NCBI RefSeq assembly: GCF_049354825.1
Contig: NZ_CP186480.1
Coordinates: forward strand, 1,674,001-1,738,000
Direction of reading: 5' to 3'
Length of the DNA stretch: 64,000 bases
DNA from: Novosphingobium sp049354825
Lineage (GTDB): Bacteria; Pseudomonadota; Alphaproteobacteria; Sphingomonadales; Sphingomonadaceae
Each line of letters opens with the position of its first letter. Positions within the stretch are counted from its first letter, which is position 1. Below, one piece after another: positions 16,742 to 24,695 of the stretch. The position numbers were made by a program, and so were the translations under genes. Under the pieces are notes generated by a model. The model was not told the origin of the DNA. It ran no database searches and saw only the letters and a list, made by a program, of their open reading frames with translations.

Positions 16742-16948
16742 GTGGACGTTCGGCATCGCCTCGCCAATAATCTGCGCGCGCTCCGCACCGAGCGAGGACT
16801 CTCGCAGGAGGCGTTCGCGTTCGAGGTCGGGCTCCATCGGACCTACGTCAGCGATCTTGAGCGCGGCGCTCGCAATCCGACTGTCGTCGTGGTCGAGCGG
16901 ATCGCGGTCGCGCTAGGTGTAACCCTGGGCCGGCTACTCGATAGCTGA
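16742..16948 (+). CDS. Small XRE-family helix-turn-helix regulator
   Basis: A 68-residue protein made almost only of the HTH_3 fold: LANNLRALRTERGLSQEAFAFEVGLHRTYVSDLERG, then NPTVVVVERIAVALGV. Size and layout resemble controller (C) proteins and phage-type repressors that bind as dimers. The start is GTG. No restriction-modification genes are adjacent. A 12-bp palindrome upstream could be its operator. Its stop is 1 base from the stop of the convergent 78-residue gene. Confidence 0.85.
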   Translation: MDVRHRLANNLRALRTERGLSQEAFAFEVGLHRTYVSDLERGARNPTVVVVERIAVALGVTLGRLLDS

Positions 16949-16949
16949 C

Positions 16950-17186
16950 TCATTCGTCCGGCTCTCGGTCGCCGGAGGGTATAAGCGCTGCGAGCAGACC
17001 GGCTAATGCCTTAGTCTCGCTAGCTAACTCATCTATCTGCTGGGCATAGCGCCTCAATTGTTGGGCGCTGTGTCGTCCCTGACCCTCGACCGCGATAGTC
17101 GCCGCATCTTCCAGCTTGGCGGTCAGCAGCCCGAATGCCTCAGATATCCGCTCGCGGCGATGTTGCCCGTCCTCGTCTTCGTTCAT
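16950..17186 (-). CDS. Small hypothetical protein, coiled-coil-like
   Basis: A 78-residue protein. The ATG at 17184-17186 is preceded by a strong GAGGTGA ribosome site, which decides the start over longer upstream frames. The sequence is charged and helical, with heptad-like leucines (AFGLLTAKLEDAATIAVEGQ, then LRRYAQQIDELASETKALAGLLAAL), so a coiled coil is likely. No family is recognised. It lies between the XRE gene and the recombinase cassette. Confidence 0.65.
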   Translation of the reverse strand: MNEDEDGQHRRERISEAFGLLTAKLEDAATIAVEGQGRHSAQQLRRYAQQIDELASETKALAGLLAALIPSGDREPDE

Positions 17187-17425
17187 TTTCACCTCGCGAT
17201 GGACACGAAGCGGGAAGATCATGGCGAAGTCTATCTGCAGCTTTTTAAGGTCCGAGAGCGGGTTCGCAGCGGGCCGCACAATCCATTCGACTTCCCGTCG
17301 CGATCGAGCATTGTCGCCAAGCGAGTCGGACGACATGTTCCGGCTACCCGGAGGCAATGGCTGCCTGACCGGGCCTGGAGTGGTGGAACAGCGATGTGCT
17401 GCTTCACGCCTCAGGAGCCAACACC

Positions 17426-17806
17426 ATGCCAGCCTCGAACAATGCCAAACCCGGCGTAAAACGTCGCCGCCGGATGGCTCGCGAGCCCGAACAGCTCGAT
17501 AGCATGCATACGGACCAATCCAGTGATGCTGGAGCGCCCCCGCCCGATGCTTTGCGGCCGCGGGACCTTACGAAAATCTGTATGGTCCTAGCCTTGCTGA
17601 GCCGCAGCGAAGGCGCCACGCTTGACCAGATGATGGAGGCCACCGGCTGGCTGCGGCACACGACGCGAGCCGCGCTGACGGGGCTGAAGAAGAAGGGCCA
17701 CGATCTGAGCAGCACGAAAGTGGAGGACGTGCGGACCTATCGCATCGCTGCAAAGGCTGAGGATACGGAGTCGTCCAGCGGCGGATCTGCAAAGGCTGAG
17801 TCATGA
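17426..17806 (+). CDS. DUF3489 protein of the recombinase cassette
   Basis: A 126-residue protein. After a basic N-terminal tail it carries the DUF3489 winged-helix-like segment: KICMVLALLSRSEGATLDQM, ATGWLRHTTRAALTGLKKKG. This segment recurs beside DUF2924 and serine recombinase genes in alphaproteobacteria. The ATG at 17426 follows AGGAG. Its stop overlaps the DUF2924 start (ATGA). A DNA-binding role in the mobile cassette is likely, but no function is established that I can name. Confidence 0.85.
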   Translation: MPASNNAKPGVKRRRRMAREPEQLDSMHTDQSSDAGAPPPDALRPRDLTKICMVLALLSRSEGATLDQMMEATGWLRHTTRAALTGLKKKGHDLSSTKVEDVRTYRIAAKAEDTESSSGGSAKAES

Positions 17807-18258
17807 CAGCCGAACAGCGCGTCGCTGCCATCGGGGCGATGTCGGCGGCCCAAAAGAAGGCCGAATGGCACCGCCGCACTGGCACACGCGCGCCGGCCGC
17901 ATTCGGCTCGGGCCTTCTGGCCCGGGCCCTGGCGCACGATGTGCAGCTTAAAGCGCTGGGCGGCGGCCTGACCAAGACTGAGCTGAAGCGCCTTGCTCAG
18001 CTTGCGCGGAAGGATGAACGGGTGCGCGAGGGCGCAGCAGCCGGGCCAGTCAAACCCGGCACCTGGCTGTCTCGGACCTGGCACGGGGAAGTGCACCAGG
18101 TGGTCGTCCTCGAGGGCGCCTATGAATACCGCGGCCACCGCTATCGTTCGCTGTCCGAGATCGCCCGGCATATAACCGGGACGCAGTGGTCCGGCCCGCG
18201 CTTTTTCGGACTTCATAGCCCGCGCCTCGGCAAGCTGGCTGTCGGCCGCGATGGCTAG
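17803..18258 (+). CDS. DUF2924 protein of the recombinase cassette
   Basis: A 151-residue protein with the DUF2924 layout: an N-terminal helical segment, RLAQLARKDERV, KPGTWLSRTWHGEVHQVVVLEGAYEYRGHRYRSL split over strands, SLSEIARHITGTQWSGPRFFG near the end. That last part resembles the DNA-binding RAMA-type module (a small domain that reads nucleic acids), which is my inference. It overlaps the DUF3489 gene at ATGA and the recombinase gene by 8 bases, so the three form one transcription unit. Confidence 0.85.
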   Translation: MTAEQRVAAIGAMSAAQKKAEWHRRTGTRAPAAFGSGLLARALAHDVQLKALGGGLTKTELKRLAQLARKDERVREGAAAGPVKPGTWLSRTWHGEVHQVVVLEGAYEYRGHRYRSLSEIARHITGTQWSGPRFFGLHSPRLGKLAVGRDG

Positions 18259-19924
18259 CCCATCCGCGTCGCCGCGTCGGCGCTGCGCCGTTTATACTCG
18301 CAAGAGCACCGAAGAGGGCCTCGAGAAGACATTCAACAGCCTCGACGCTCAGCGCGAGGCCTGCGCCGCCTATGTCCTATCGCAGCGCCATGAGGGCTGG
18401 ACCCTGCTTCCCGATGTCTACGACGATGGCGGGTTCACAGGCGGCAATATGGACCGGCCCGGGCTGAAGCAGCTGATGGCTGACGTGAAGGCCGGACGGG
18501 TCGATGTCGTGGTCGTTTATAAGGTCGATCGCTTGACCCGCAGCTTGGCGGACTTCGCCAAGATCGTTGAGGTCCTCGACACCGCTGGCGCTTCGTTTGT
18601 CAGTGTCACCCAGGCATTCAACACCACCAGTTCGATGGGCCGCTTGACGCTCAATGTCCTGCTCTCGTTCGCTCAGTTTGAGCGGGAGGTCATCTCCGAG
18701 CGTGTTCGCGACAAGGTAGCAGCGTCCAAAGCCAAAGGCATGTGGATGGGTGGGCCGGTCCCGCTGGGCTACTGTATTGAGGATCGCAAACTCATCGTCG
18801 TACCCGAAGAGGCCGCGCGAGTTCGCGATATCATGCAACGCTATTTGCGGGCGAATAACATCTTTGACCTGCTGGAAGAGCTGCACCGCGACTGCGTAGT
18901 GAGTAAGCAGATGCGACTGCGCGATGGGTCGATCCGTGGCGGCACCCCGTTCCGCCGCGGCGCGCTTTACCATCTACTCTCCAACCGAATTTACCTCGGG
19001 CTCACCGTTCACCGCGGCACAGCGTACCCTGGGCAGCATGCCCCAATCGTCGATCCTGAGCTGTTCGACGCTGTTCAAAAGAAGCTCGCCGAGCGGACCA
19101 ACCCGCGTACGTCTGTCAAATCCCGGCGTAGCGTCGCCCTTCTCGCCGGCATGATACACGACGGCCATGGCCGCCCGATGTCACCCTATCACACTCGCAA
19201 CCACGGCCGGCGCTACAGCTACTACGCATCGAACCCGGGCGACGGCTCTAAGGACCCAGCGCTCCGTCTGCCAGCGGGCGAGCTGGACTCGACCACCCGA
19301 AACGCCCTCGTCAGATTGCTTGGCGATGCCGCATCGCTGCGTTGCCACTGCGGGGATCTGGAGCCTTCGAAGCTTTTTGCATTGGTCGACTTTTGCGCTG
19401 ACCTCGCCGAGCGTTTCCGCACCATGCCGGTCGGCGAAGCCCGGCACTTGTTGGGCCAGCTGTGCTTGCGAGTGGTCGTGAGAAAGAATGGCGTGGATGC
19501 GACCATCGCCTCCGGGGCGCTGCTCGAACTCGCCGAGATCGAGACATCCCATGACGCACCCATCCTGCTTATTATTCCCACAACATCCACGTCATTTGGA
19601 CACGAGCTTCGGCTTCGACTCGATCCTCCAGCAACGAGTACAACTCCCCGCGACATGCGGCTGGTTGAACTGATTGCTCGCGGGGTCGCGGCGCGCGGCG
19701 AGCTGATCAGCATGACGGAGGGAGAGTTGGGCCAGCTGAGCAAGACTCAGTATCGGCATCTCGAGCGGACCGCCCGGCTCGCCTACCTCGACCCCGATAT
19801 CGTTCGATCGATTGTTGACGGGCGCCAGCCCTCATCACTCAATGCCCGCACGCTTGCGCGGCTCGGATCGCTGCCGCTCGGCTGGGCCGAACAGCGCGCG
19901 ATGCTGGGGTTTGCCGCCAACTAG
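18251..19924 (+). CDS. Large serine recombinase
   Basis: A 557-residue site-specific recombinase. The N-terminal resolvase domain has RCAVYTRKSTEEG with catalytic Ser19, the DVYDDGGFTGGNMDRPGLKQL segment, VYKVDRLTRSLADF and the long helix RLTLNVLLSFAQFEREVISERVRDK. A recombinase domain follows (PFRRGALYHLLSNRIYLG). The zinc-ribbon region (LLAGMIHDGHGRPMSPYHTRNHGRRYSYY) has no cysteines, which I recall as typical of the DUF2924-linked subgroup. It could integrate or excise the surrounding element. It ends 190 bases from a tRNA-Lys gene, but serine recombinases of this type are not proven to use tRNA sites. Confidence 0.92.
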   Translation: MASPSASPRRRCAVYTRKSTEEGLEKTFNSLDAQREACAAYVLSQRHEGWTLLPDVYDDGGFTGGNMDRPGLKQLMADVKAGRVDVVVVYKVDRLTRSLADFAKIVEVLDTAGASFVSVTQAFNTTSSMGRLTLNVLLSFAQFEREVISERVRDKVAASKAKGMWMGGPVPLGYCIEDRKLIVVPEEAARVRDIMQRYLRANNIFDLLEELHRDCVVSKQMRLRDGSIRGGTPFRRGALYHLLSNRIYLGLTVHRGTAYPGQHAPIVDPELFDAVQKKLAERTNPRTSVKSRRSVALLAGMIHDGHGRPMSPYHTRNHGRRYSYYASNPGDGSKDPALRLPAGELDSTTRNALVRLLGDAASLRCHCGDLEPSKLFALVDFCADLAERFRTMPVGEARHLLGQLCLRVVVRKNGVDATIASGALLELAEIETSHDAPILLIIPTTSTSFGHELRLRLDPPATSTTPRDMRLVELIARGVAARGELISMTEGELGQLSKTQYRHLERTARLAYLDPDIVRSIVDGRQPSSLNARTLARLGSLPLGWAEQRAMLGFAAN

Positions 19925-20114
19925 CTCTCAAACGGTTTGTAGGACGCATTTTCGGACGCGGAGAATCTCGGTCAATTTCGCCGAGACGCCGGACGCCAAT
20001 CCGTCTCTGCGGCACACGGTCGCCATAATTGGGCCTGCCAAAGGCGCAGAAATCCGCGCCTTTCCGGTCCCGTGTTATCGGTTGCTCGGGGCGCCGGACA
20101 TTTTCCGGACTGCG

Positions 20115-20190
20115 TGGTGAGCCCTGCTGGGTTCGAACCAGCGACCTACTGATTAAAAGTCAGTTGCTCTACCGACTGAGCTAAGGGCCC
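20115..20190 (-). tRNA. tRNA-Lys(TTT)
   Basis: A 76-base gene read on the minus strand from GGGCCCT at 20190 to an encoded CCA at 20115. The 7-bp acceptor stem closes with AGGGCTC (one G-T pair). The D arm has GCTCAG-TCGGTAGAGC, the anticodon loop is CTTTTAA with TTT as anticodon, and the T arm has GGTTCGAACCC. It lies between the recombinase cassette and folK. Confidence 0.96.
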
Positions 20191-20227
20191 CACCGCGCGC
20201 AGCCCTAGGTCAGGCCTGGGCGCACGG

Positions 20228-20698
20228 TCAAGCGGCGCGGGCGGAAAGCTGGCGCAGCGTCAAGCCGGTAATCGGATCGCGCCAGCGCGGCGCGATCGCG
20301 CTGGCCGGCCCCAGGACGAAGCGGCGCTGGCGGAACGCGACGTGCGGGATGGTGAGGTTGCGGTCATGCCATGCGCCGCGCTCCCACAGCACGATGTCGA
20401 GGTCGAGTGTCCGCGCGGACCAGCGCTGGCCGCCGCGGCGGCGGCCGAAGCGGGTCTCGATCGACTTGAGCAGGTCGAGCAGGTCGGTCGGCGCCAGGCC
20501 GGTGCGCACGATCGCGGCGGAATTGGCATAGCGCCGCCGCGAGGGCCCGATCGGCGCGCTCGACATCGTGGCTGCAACCGATTCAATCTCGATCCCCGCG
20601 CCGCGCAATTCGTCGAGCGCGGCGATTAGGACCTTTGCCGGCGCTCCGAACCGGCAGTGCCGTCGGTTCGAGCCAAGCGCGATCAGATAGCGCTCCAC
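20228..20698 (-). CDS. folK: 2-amino-4-hydroxy-6-hydroxymethyldihydropteridine pyrophosphokinase
   Basis: A 156-residue HPPK, which transfers pyrophosphate from ATP to 6-hydroxymethyldihydropterin in folate synthesis. Motifs seen: YLIALGSNRRH at the start, RRYANSAAIV, LLKSIETRFGRRRGGQRWSART and LDLDIVLWE, IPHVAFRQRRFVLGP. The GTG at 20696-20698 gives the usual length and lies 4 bases after the amidase stop, so the two genes are likely cotranscribed. Confidence 0.92.
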   Translation of the reverse strand: MERYLIALGSNRRHCRFGAPAKVLIAALDELRGAGIEIESVAATMSSAPIGPSRRRYANSAAIVRTGLAPTDLLDLLKSIETRFGRRRGGQRWSARTLDLDIVLWERGAWHDRNLTIPHVAFRQRRFVLGPASAIAPRWRDPITGLTLRQLSARAA

Positions 20699-20702
20699 CC
20701 GC

Positions 20703-21569
20703 TTAGACGTCCTGGCAGATCCGGCCGTATAGCTGCGGTCGGCGATCGCGGAAAAAACCCATCCCAGCGCGGTGTTTCGCGGCGCGCGCCAGGTCGAGCC
20801 GCTGGACCAGCACGCCGCTGTCCTCGCCGCCGAATTCGGCCAGGTAATCGCCCCATTCGTCGGTGATGAAGCTGTGGCCGTAGAAGCGCTGCGCGCCGCC
20901 GCCGTGCTCGGCTTCGCTGCCGATACGGTTGGCGGCCACCACCGGCATGCAGTTCGACACCGCGTGGCCCAGCATCGCACGGCGCCACATCCGGCTGGTG
21001 TCGAGATCGGCGTCGTAAGGCTCGGTCCCGATCGCGGTGGGGTAGAACAGCGCTTCGGCGCCCATCAGCGCCATCACGCGTGCCGCTTCGGGATACCACT
21101 GGTCCCAGCAGATCCCCACGCCGATCCGGGTTCCGAACACGTCCCAGACCTTGAAGCCGTCGTTGCCGGGGCGGAAATAGTACTTTTCCTCGTACCCCGG
21201 CCCGTCGGGGATGTGGCTCTTGCGGTACGTGCCCATGATCGCGCCGTCGGGCCCGATCATCGCCAGGGTGTTGTAATAGTGGTGGCCGTCGCGCTCGAAG
21301 AAGCTGGTCGGAATCGCCACGCCCAGCCCCTTCGCCAATCCCTGCATCGCGACGACCGAGGGATGTTCACCAACCGGCCGTGCCAGCGCGAACAGGGCCT
21401 CGTCCTCGGTCTTGCAGAAATAGGGGCCGGAGAAGAGCTCGGGCGGCAGGATCACTTGCGCACCCTGCCTGGCGGCCTGCTCGACGAGAACCGATACCGC
21501 GTCGATATTGACGCTCTCGGTCTCATCTCCCAGCGCAAGCTGGAGCGCGGCGACGGTAAGCTGGCTCAT
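20703..21569 (-). CDS. aguB: N-carbamoylputrescine amidase
   Basis: A 288-residue nitrilase-superfamily hydrolase. The catalytic triad is in PPELFSGPYF (Glu), YRKSHIPDGPGYEEKYYF (Lys) and GICWDQWYPEAAR (Cys). The last two segments are characteristic of AguB, which converts N-carbamoylputrescine to putrescine, CO2 and ammonia in the arginine decarboxylase route. No agmatine deiminase gene is adjacent. The cytoplasmic location follows from the lack of a signal peptide. Confidence 0.92.
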   Translation of the reverse strand: MSQLTVAALQLALGDETESVNIDAVSVLVEQAARQGAQVILPPELFSGPYFCKTEDEALFALARPVGEHPSVVAMQGLAKGLGVAIPTSFFERDGHHYYNTLAMIGPDGAIMGTYRKSHIPDGPGYEEKYYFRPGNDGFKVWDVFGTRIGVGICWDQWYPEAARVMALMGAEALFYPTAIGTEPYDADLDTSRMWRRAMLGHAVSNCMPVVAANRIGSEAEHGGGAQRFYGHSFITDEWGDYLAEFGGEDSGVLVQRLDLARAAKHRAGMGFFRDRRPQLYGRICQDV

Positions 21570-21687
21570 GCGCGGCGGATTACTTGGGCCGCGGCGCGAA
21601 GTCTACCGGCGGCGCGATGCGCGCGGGGTGACAGCGGCGCCCCGCGTACCCATATGAAGGGCGAGCGCACCACAACGAAAGAATTTC

Positions 21688-22218
21688 ATGGCACAGGCAA
21701 TTTTCGCGGGCGGCTGCTTCTGGTGCACCGAGGCGGTGTTCAAGGACGTGATCGGCGTCAGCCAGGTCGAAAGCGGCTACATCGGCGGCACGACCGAGAA
21801 CCCGACCTACAAGGCGGTCTGCACGGGCAGCACCGGACACGCCGAGGCGATCCGCGTGACTTTCGACGAGGTTACGATTTCTTACGCCGAGCTTGCCGAC
21901 GTGTTCATGGGCACGCACGATCCCTCGCAGCTCAACCGCCAGGGCGGCGACATCGGCACCCAGTACCGCAGCGCGATCTTCCCGATCGACGACGCGCAGC
22001 GCGCCGAGGCCGCAGCCGCGATTGCCCGCTGGGACGCCGAGCATCCGACCAGCAAGGCCGTCACCACCATCGAGGGGCCGGCGCACTGGTACCCGGCCGA
22101 GGATTACCACCAGGAATACTGGGAAGGCGAAGGCCAGCGGAACCCGTACTGCCTCGCGGTGATCCCGCCAAAGCTGATGAAGCTGCGCAAGAGTTTCCAG
22201 GCCAAAGTGAAGGCTTAG
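21688..22218 (+). CDS. msrA: Peptide methionine-(S)-S-oxide reductase
   Basis: A 176-residue MsrA with the catalytic GCFWCTEAVF motif near residue 9, GYIGGTTENPTYKAVCTGSTGHAE, and the GDIGTQYRSAIF segment. It repairs the S epimer of methionine sulfoxide. A further cysteine near the C-terminus (RNPYC) may be the resolving residue. No signal peptide. Its end overlaps by 4 bases the convergent methyltransferase gene. The partner enzyme msrB is encoded about 12 kb away. Confidence 0.95.
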   Translation: MAQAIFAGGCFWCTEAVFKDVIGVSQVESGYIGGTTENPTYKAVCTGSTGHAEAIRVTFDEVTISYAELADVFMGTHDPSQLNRQGGDIGTQYRSAIFPIDDAQRAEAAAAIARWDAEHPTSKAVTTIEGPAHWYPAEDYHQEYWEGEGQRNPYCLAVIPPKLMKLRKSFQAKVKA

Positions 22219-23453
22219 GCGCGGCGGCGGGCGACGAAGAAGCCGTCCAGCCCGCCCGCTTCGGCCAGCATCGCCGGATCGGTGCGGAGCGTGCCGTCGG
22301 CACTGGGCGCCAGCCCGGCGGGCAATTCGTCGGCGGCGACCGGCTCGGCCGCAAGCGGCAGCGGCTGGCCTTCGCCTTCGGCCGTTTCGAGCGAGCAGAC
22401 CGCGTAGATCAGCCGACCGCCCGGCTTGAGCCAGGTCGCCGCGCGCGCCAGCAGACTGGCCTGGAGCACGGCGAGCTCGGCGATCTGGGCGGCGTTGACG
22501 CGGTGAAGTACGTCGGGGTGGCGCCGCGCGGTGCCCGTCGCGCTGCACGGCGCGTCAAGCAGAACGGCGTCAAACTTGTCCTCCGGCGCCCAGGTCAGCG
22601 CGTCGGCGGTGACGATTTCGGCGGTGAGCTTGGTCCGCTCGAGGTTGGCGCGGACGCGGTCAAGCCGCTTGGCGCTGAGATCGAGCGAGGTCACCGCCCA
22701 GCCGGCGGCGGCGAGTTGCAGCGTCTTGCCGCCCGGCGCCGAGCAGAGATCGAGCGCGCGGCGGTCCTCACCCTGGCCAAGCAGCCTTGCGGGCAGACTG
22801 GCGGCGAGGTCCTGGACCCACCACGCGCCCTCGTCGAACCCGTCCAGGCTTTCGACCGCCGAGCCGCGCGGCAGGCGGACGTGGCCGGGCATCAGCGAGG
22901 TGCCGCCCAGCCGCTCGGCCCATTCATCGGTCGCGGCGGGATCGCGCAGCGTCAGGTCGAGCGGTGGCGGCACCGCCAGCGCGGCGGCGATAGTAGGGGC
23001 ACGTTCGCCCCAGCGCGCGGCCACCTCGGGCGGGAGCGTCGGTGCTGCGGGCAAGGTCGCGCCTTGGCGCACCAGCGTGCCGAATACGCCGTGCGCCAGT
23101 TTGCGCGGCCCCCCTTCGAGCAGTGGGAGCGCGGTGGCGATCACCGCGTGCGGCGGGGTATTGAGCCGCAGCCAGCCCGCCAGCATCAGCCGCAGCACGT
23201 TGCGCGCCTTGGCATCGGGGGAGAGCGGCATCCTGGTGGCGCTGTCGATCAGGGCGTCGAGGTCGGTCAGCCAGCGCAGCGCCTCGCTGGCCAGGGCCAG
23301 CGCCAGCGCGCGGTCGGGCGGAGCCAGGCCATAGGCGGCCGCGCCCAGCGATTGCTCGAGCGTTTCGCCGCGGCGCAGCACCGCGTCGAGCAGGCGCAGC
23401 GCGGCGCGGCGGGCGGCCAATCCCGCGACCGGTCCGGAAATGTCGTCGTTCAT
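22215..23453 (-). CDS. rsmB: RsmB/NOP-family RNA cytosine-C5 methyltransferase
   Basis: A 412-residue S-adenosylmethionine-dependent methyltransferase. The N-terminal NusB-like helical domain (AARRAALRLLDAVLRRGETLEQSL) is followed by the catalytic domain with ALDLCSAPGGKTLQLA, VLLDAPCSATGTARRHPDVLHR (catalytic cysteine) and LIYAVCSLETAEGE (second cysteine). This layout is that of RsmB, which methylates C967 of 16S rRNA. The ATG at 23453 was chosen because homologous sequence starts there. The exact target site is inferred from family. Confidence 0.88.
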   Translation of the reverse strand: MNDDISGPVAGLAARRAALRLLDAVLRRGETLEQSLGAAAYGLAPPDRALALALASEALRWLTDLDALIDSATRMPLSPDAKARNVLRLMLAGWLRLNTPPHAVIATALPLLEGGPRKLAHGVFGTLVRQGATLPAAPTLPPEVAARWGERAPTIAAALAVPPPLDLTLRDPAATDEWAERLGGTSLMPGHVRLPRGSAVESLDGFDEGAWWVQDLAASLPARLLGQGEDRRALDLCSAPGGKTLQLAAAGWAVTSLDLSAKRLDRVRANLERTKLTAEIVTADALTWAPEDKFDAVLLDAPCSATGTARRHPDVLHRVNAAQIAELAVLQASLLARAATWLKPGGRLIYAVCSLETAEGEGQPLPLAAEPVAADELPAGLAPSADGTLRTDPAMLAEAGGLDGFFVARRRA

Positions 23454-23508
23454 CGTCCGGGCCCTAGTCGCGATTGCATTGCCCCGCCAGCGCGTCCATC
23501 CTGTCGCC

Positions 23509-23667
23509 ATGACACAGCGCGCAACCAAGCGGCCCGAACGCTTCGAAAAGCCGGCCTACTGGAGCGACCAGCCGGCACCCGCGCCGGCGCCGCCCAAGGA
23601 CGAAGAGGCCTTGTCCCCCACCCGTTATGGCGACTGGGTCAAGGACGGCATCGCGGTCGATTTCTAA
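23509..23667 (+). CDS. DUF1674 small protein, SDHAF4-like
   Basis: A 52-residue protein ending in the DUF1674 signature (SPTRYGDWVKDGIAVDF) after a Pro/Ala-rich linker. The eukaryotic member SDHAF4 helps assemble succinate dehydrogenase by guarding the flavinylated subunit. Bacterial members are found in alphaproteobacteria, and a similar role is plausible but inferred. It is divergent from rsmB and its last 4 bases overlap the convergent hemH stop. Confidence 0.85.
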   Translation: MTQRATKRPERFEKPAYWSDQPAPAPAPPKDEEALSPTRYGDWVKDGIAVDF

Positions 23668-24695
23668 GGCAGCCAGCCCGACAGTTCGCGCCGCACCAGC
23701 GCCTCGATCATCGCCATGCCGGCTTCACCGGCGTTAAGGCAATCGAGCACGGCATAATCCCTGCCGCCCGCACCGATGAACGTCTCGCGGCCGCGGATGG
23801 CCAGTTCCTCGCGCGTTTCAACACAGTCGGCGGCAAACCCGGGCGCCAGTACGGCGAGCCGGGCGCCGCGCGCAGCCTCGGCAGCCAGCACGCTTTCGGT
23901 CGAGGGTTCCAGCCACTTGGCGCGCCCGAAGCGCGACTGGAACGCCGTCTCGATCCGCAGGTCGGGAAAGCGCGGCGCCAGCACCTCTGCCAGCAGGCGC
24001 GCGGTCTTGCGGCAGTGGCAGTGATAAGGATCGCCCAGCTCCAACGTGCGCTTCGGCATGCCGTGAAAGCTCAGCAGCAGCGCGTCGGGCATGAAAGGAA
24101 GGGCGCGAAGCTGGCGGTCGGCGTCCTCGGCCAGCGCAGAAATGTGCGCGGGATCGTCGTAGTAGGGCGGCATCGTGCGGATCGCAGGCTGCCAGCGCAT
24201 CGTGGCAAGCGCCGCGCCCATCGCGTCGATCGCGGTCGCGGTGGTGGCGGCGCAGTACTGCGGATAAAGCGGTGCGACGAGGATGCGATCGCAGCCGGCT
24301 TCCTTCAATCGCACCAGTTCGGCGCCGAGCGCGGGGCGTCCGTAACGCATGGCGTGGGCGACCATCGCGGCATCGCCAAGCCGTGCCTGCAACGCCTTCG
24401 CCTGCGCGGCGGTGATCGCGGCCAGCGGGCTGCCATCCTCGCCCCAGACCTGGCCGTAGGCGTGGGCGGATTTCTTCGGCCGGGTGGTCAGGATCACGCC
24501 GCGCAGGATCGGCTGCCAGACGAGCGGCGGTATCTCGACGACGCGGCGATCCGACAGGAATTCGGCCAGGTAACGCCGCACAGATCCCGGATCGGGCGCA
24601 TCCGGCGTACCGAGGTTCACCAGCAGCACGCCGATGCGGCCATGCGGCGCGGCGGGATGATCGGCGGGGCGTTCCATGACTGCCTGCTCCATCAT
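23664..24695 (-). CDS. hemH: Ferrochelatase
   Basis: A 343-residue ferrochelatase, which inserts Fe(II) into protoporphyrin IX. Seen: GVLLVNLGTPDAPDPGSVRRYL at the start, AMRYGRPAL, the ILVAPLYPQYCAATTAT segment, LLLSFHGMPKRTLELGDPY with the catalytic His, and the C-terminal CVETREEL glutamates. Its ATGA overlaps the end of the upstream molybdenum hydroxylase gene, so the two are cotranscribed. Confidence 0.95.
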   Translation of the reverse strand: MMEQAVMERPADHPAAPHGRIGVLLVNLGTPDAPDPGSVRRYLAEFLSDRRVVEIPPLVWQPILRGVILTTRPKKSAHAYGQVWGEDGSPLAAITAAQAKALQARLGDAAMVAHAMRYGRPALGAELVRLKEAGCDRILVAPLYPQYCAATTATAIDAMGAALATMRWQPAIRTMPPYYDDPAHISALAEDADRQLRALPFMPDALLLSFHGMPKRTLELGDPYHCHCRKTARLLAEVLAPRFPDLRIETAFQSRFGRAKWLEPSTESVLAAEAARGARLAVLAPGFAADCVETREELAIRGRETFIGAGGRDYAVLDCLNAGEAGMAMIEALVRRELSGWLP

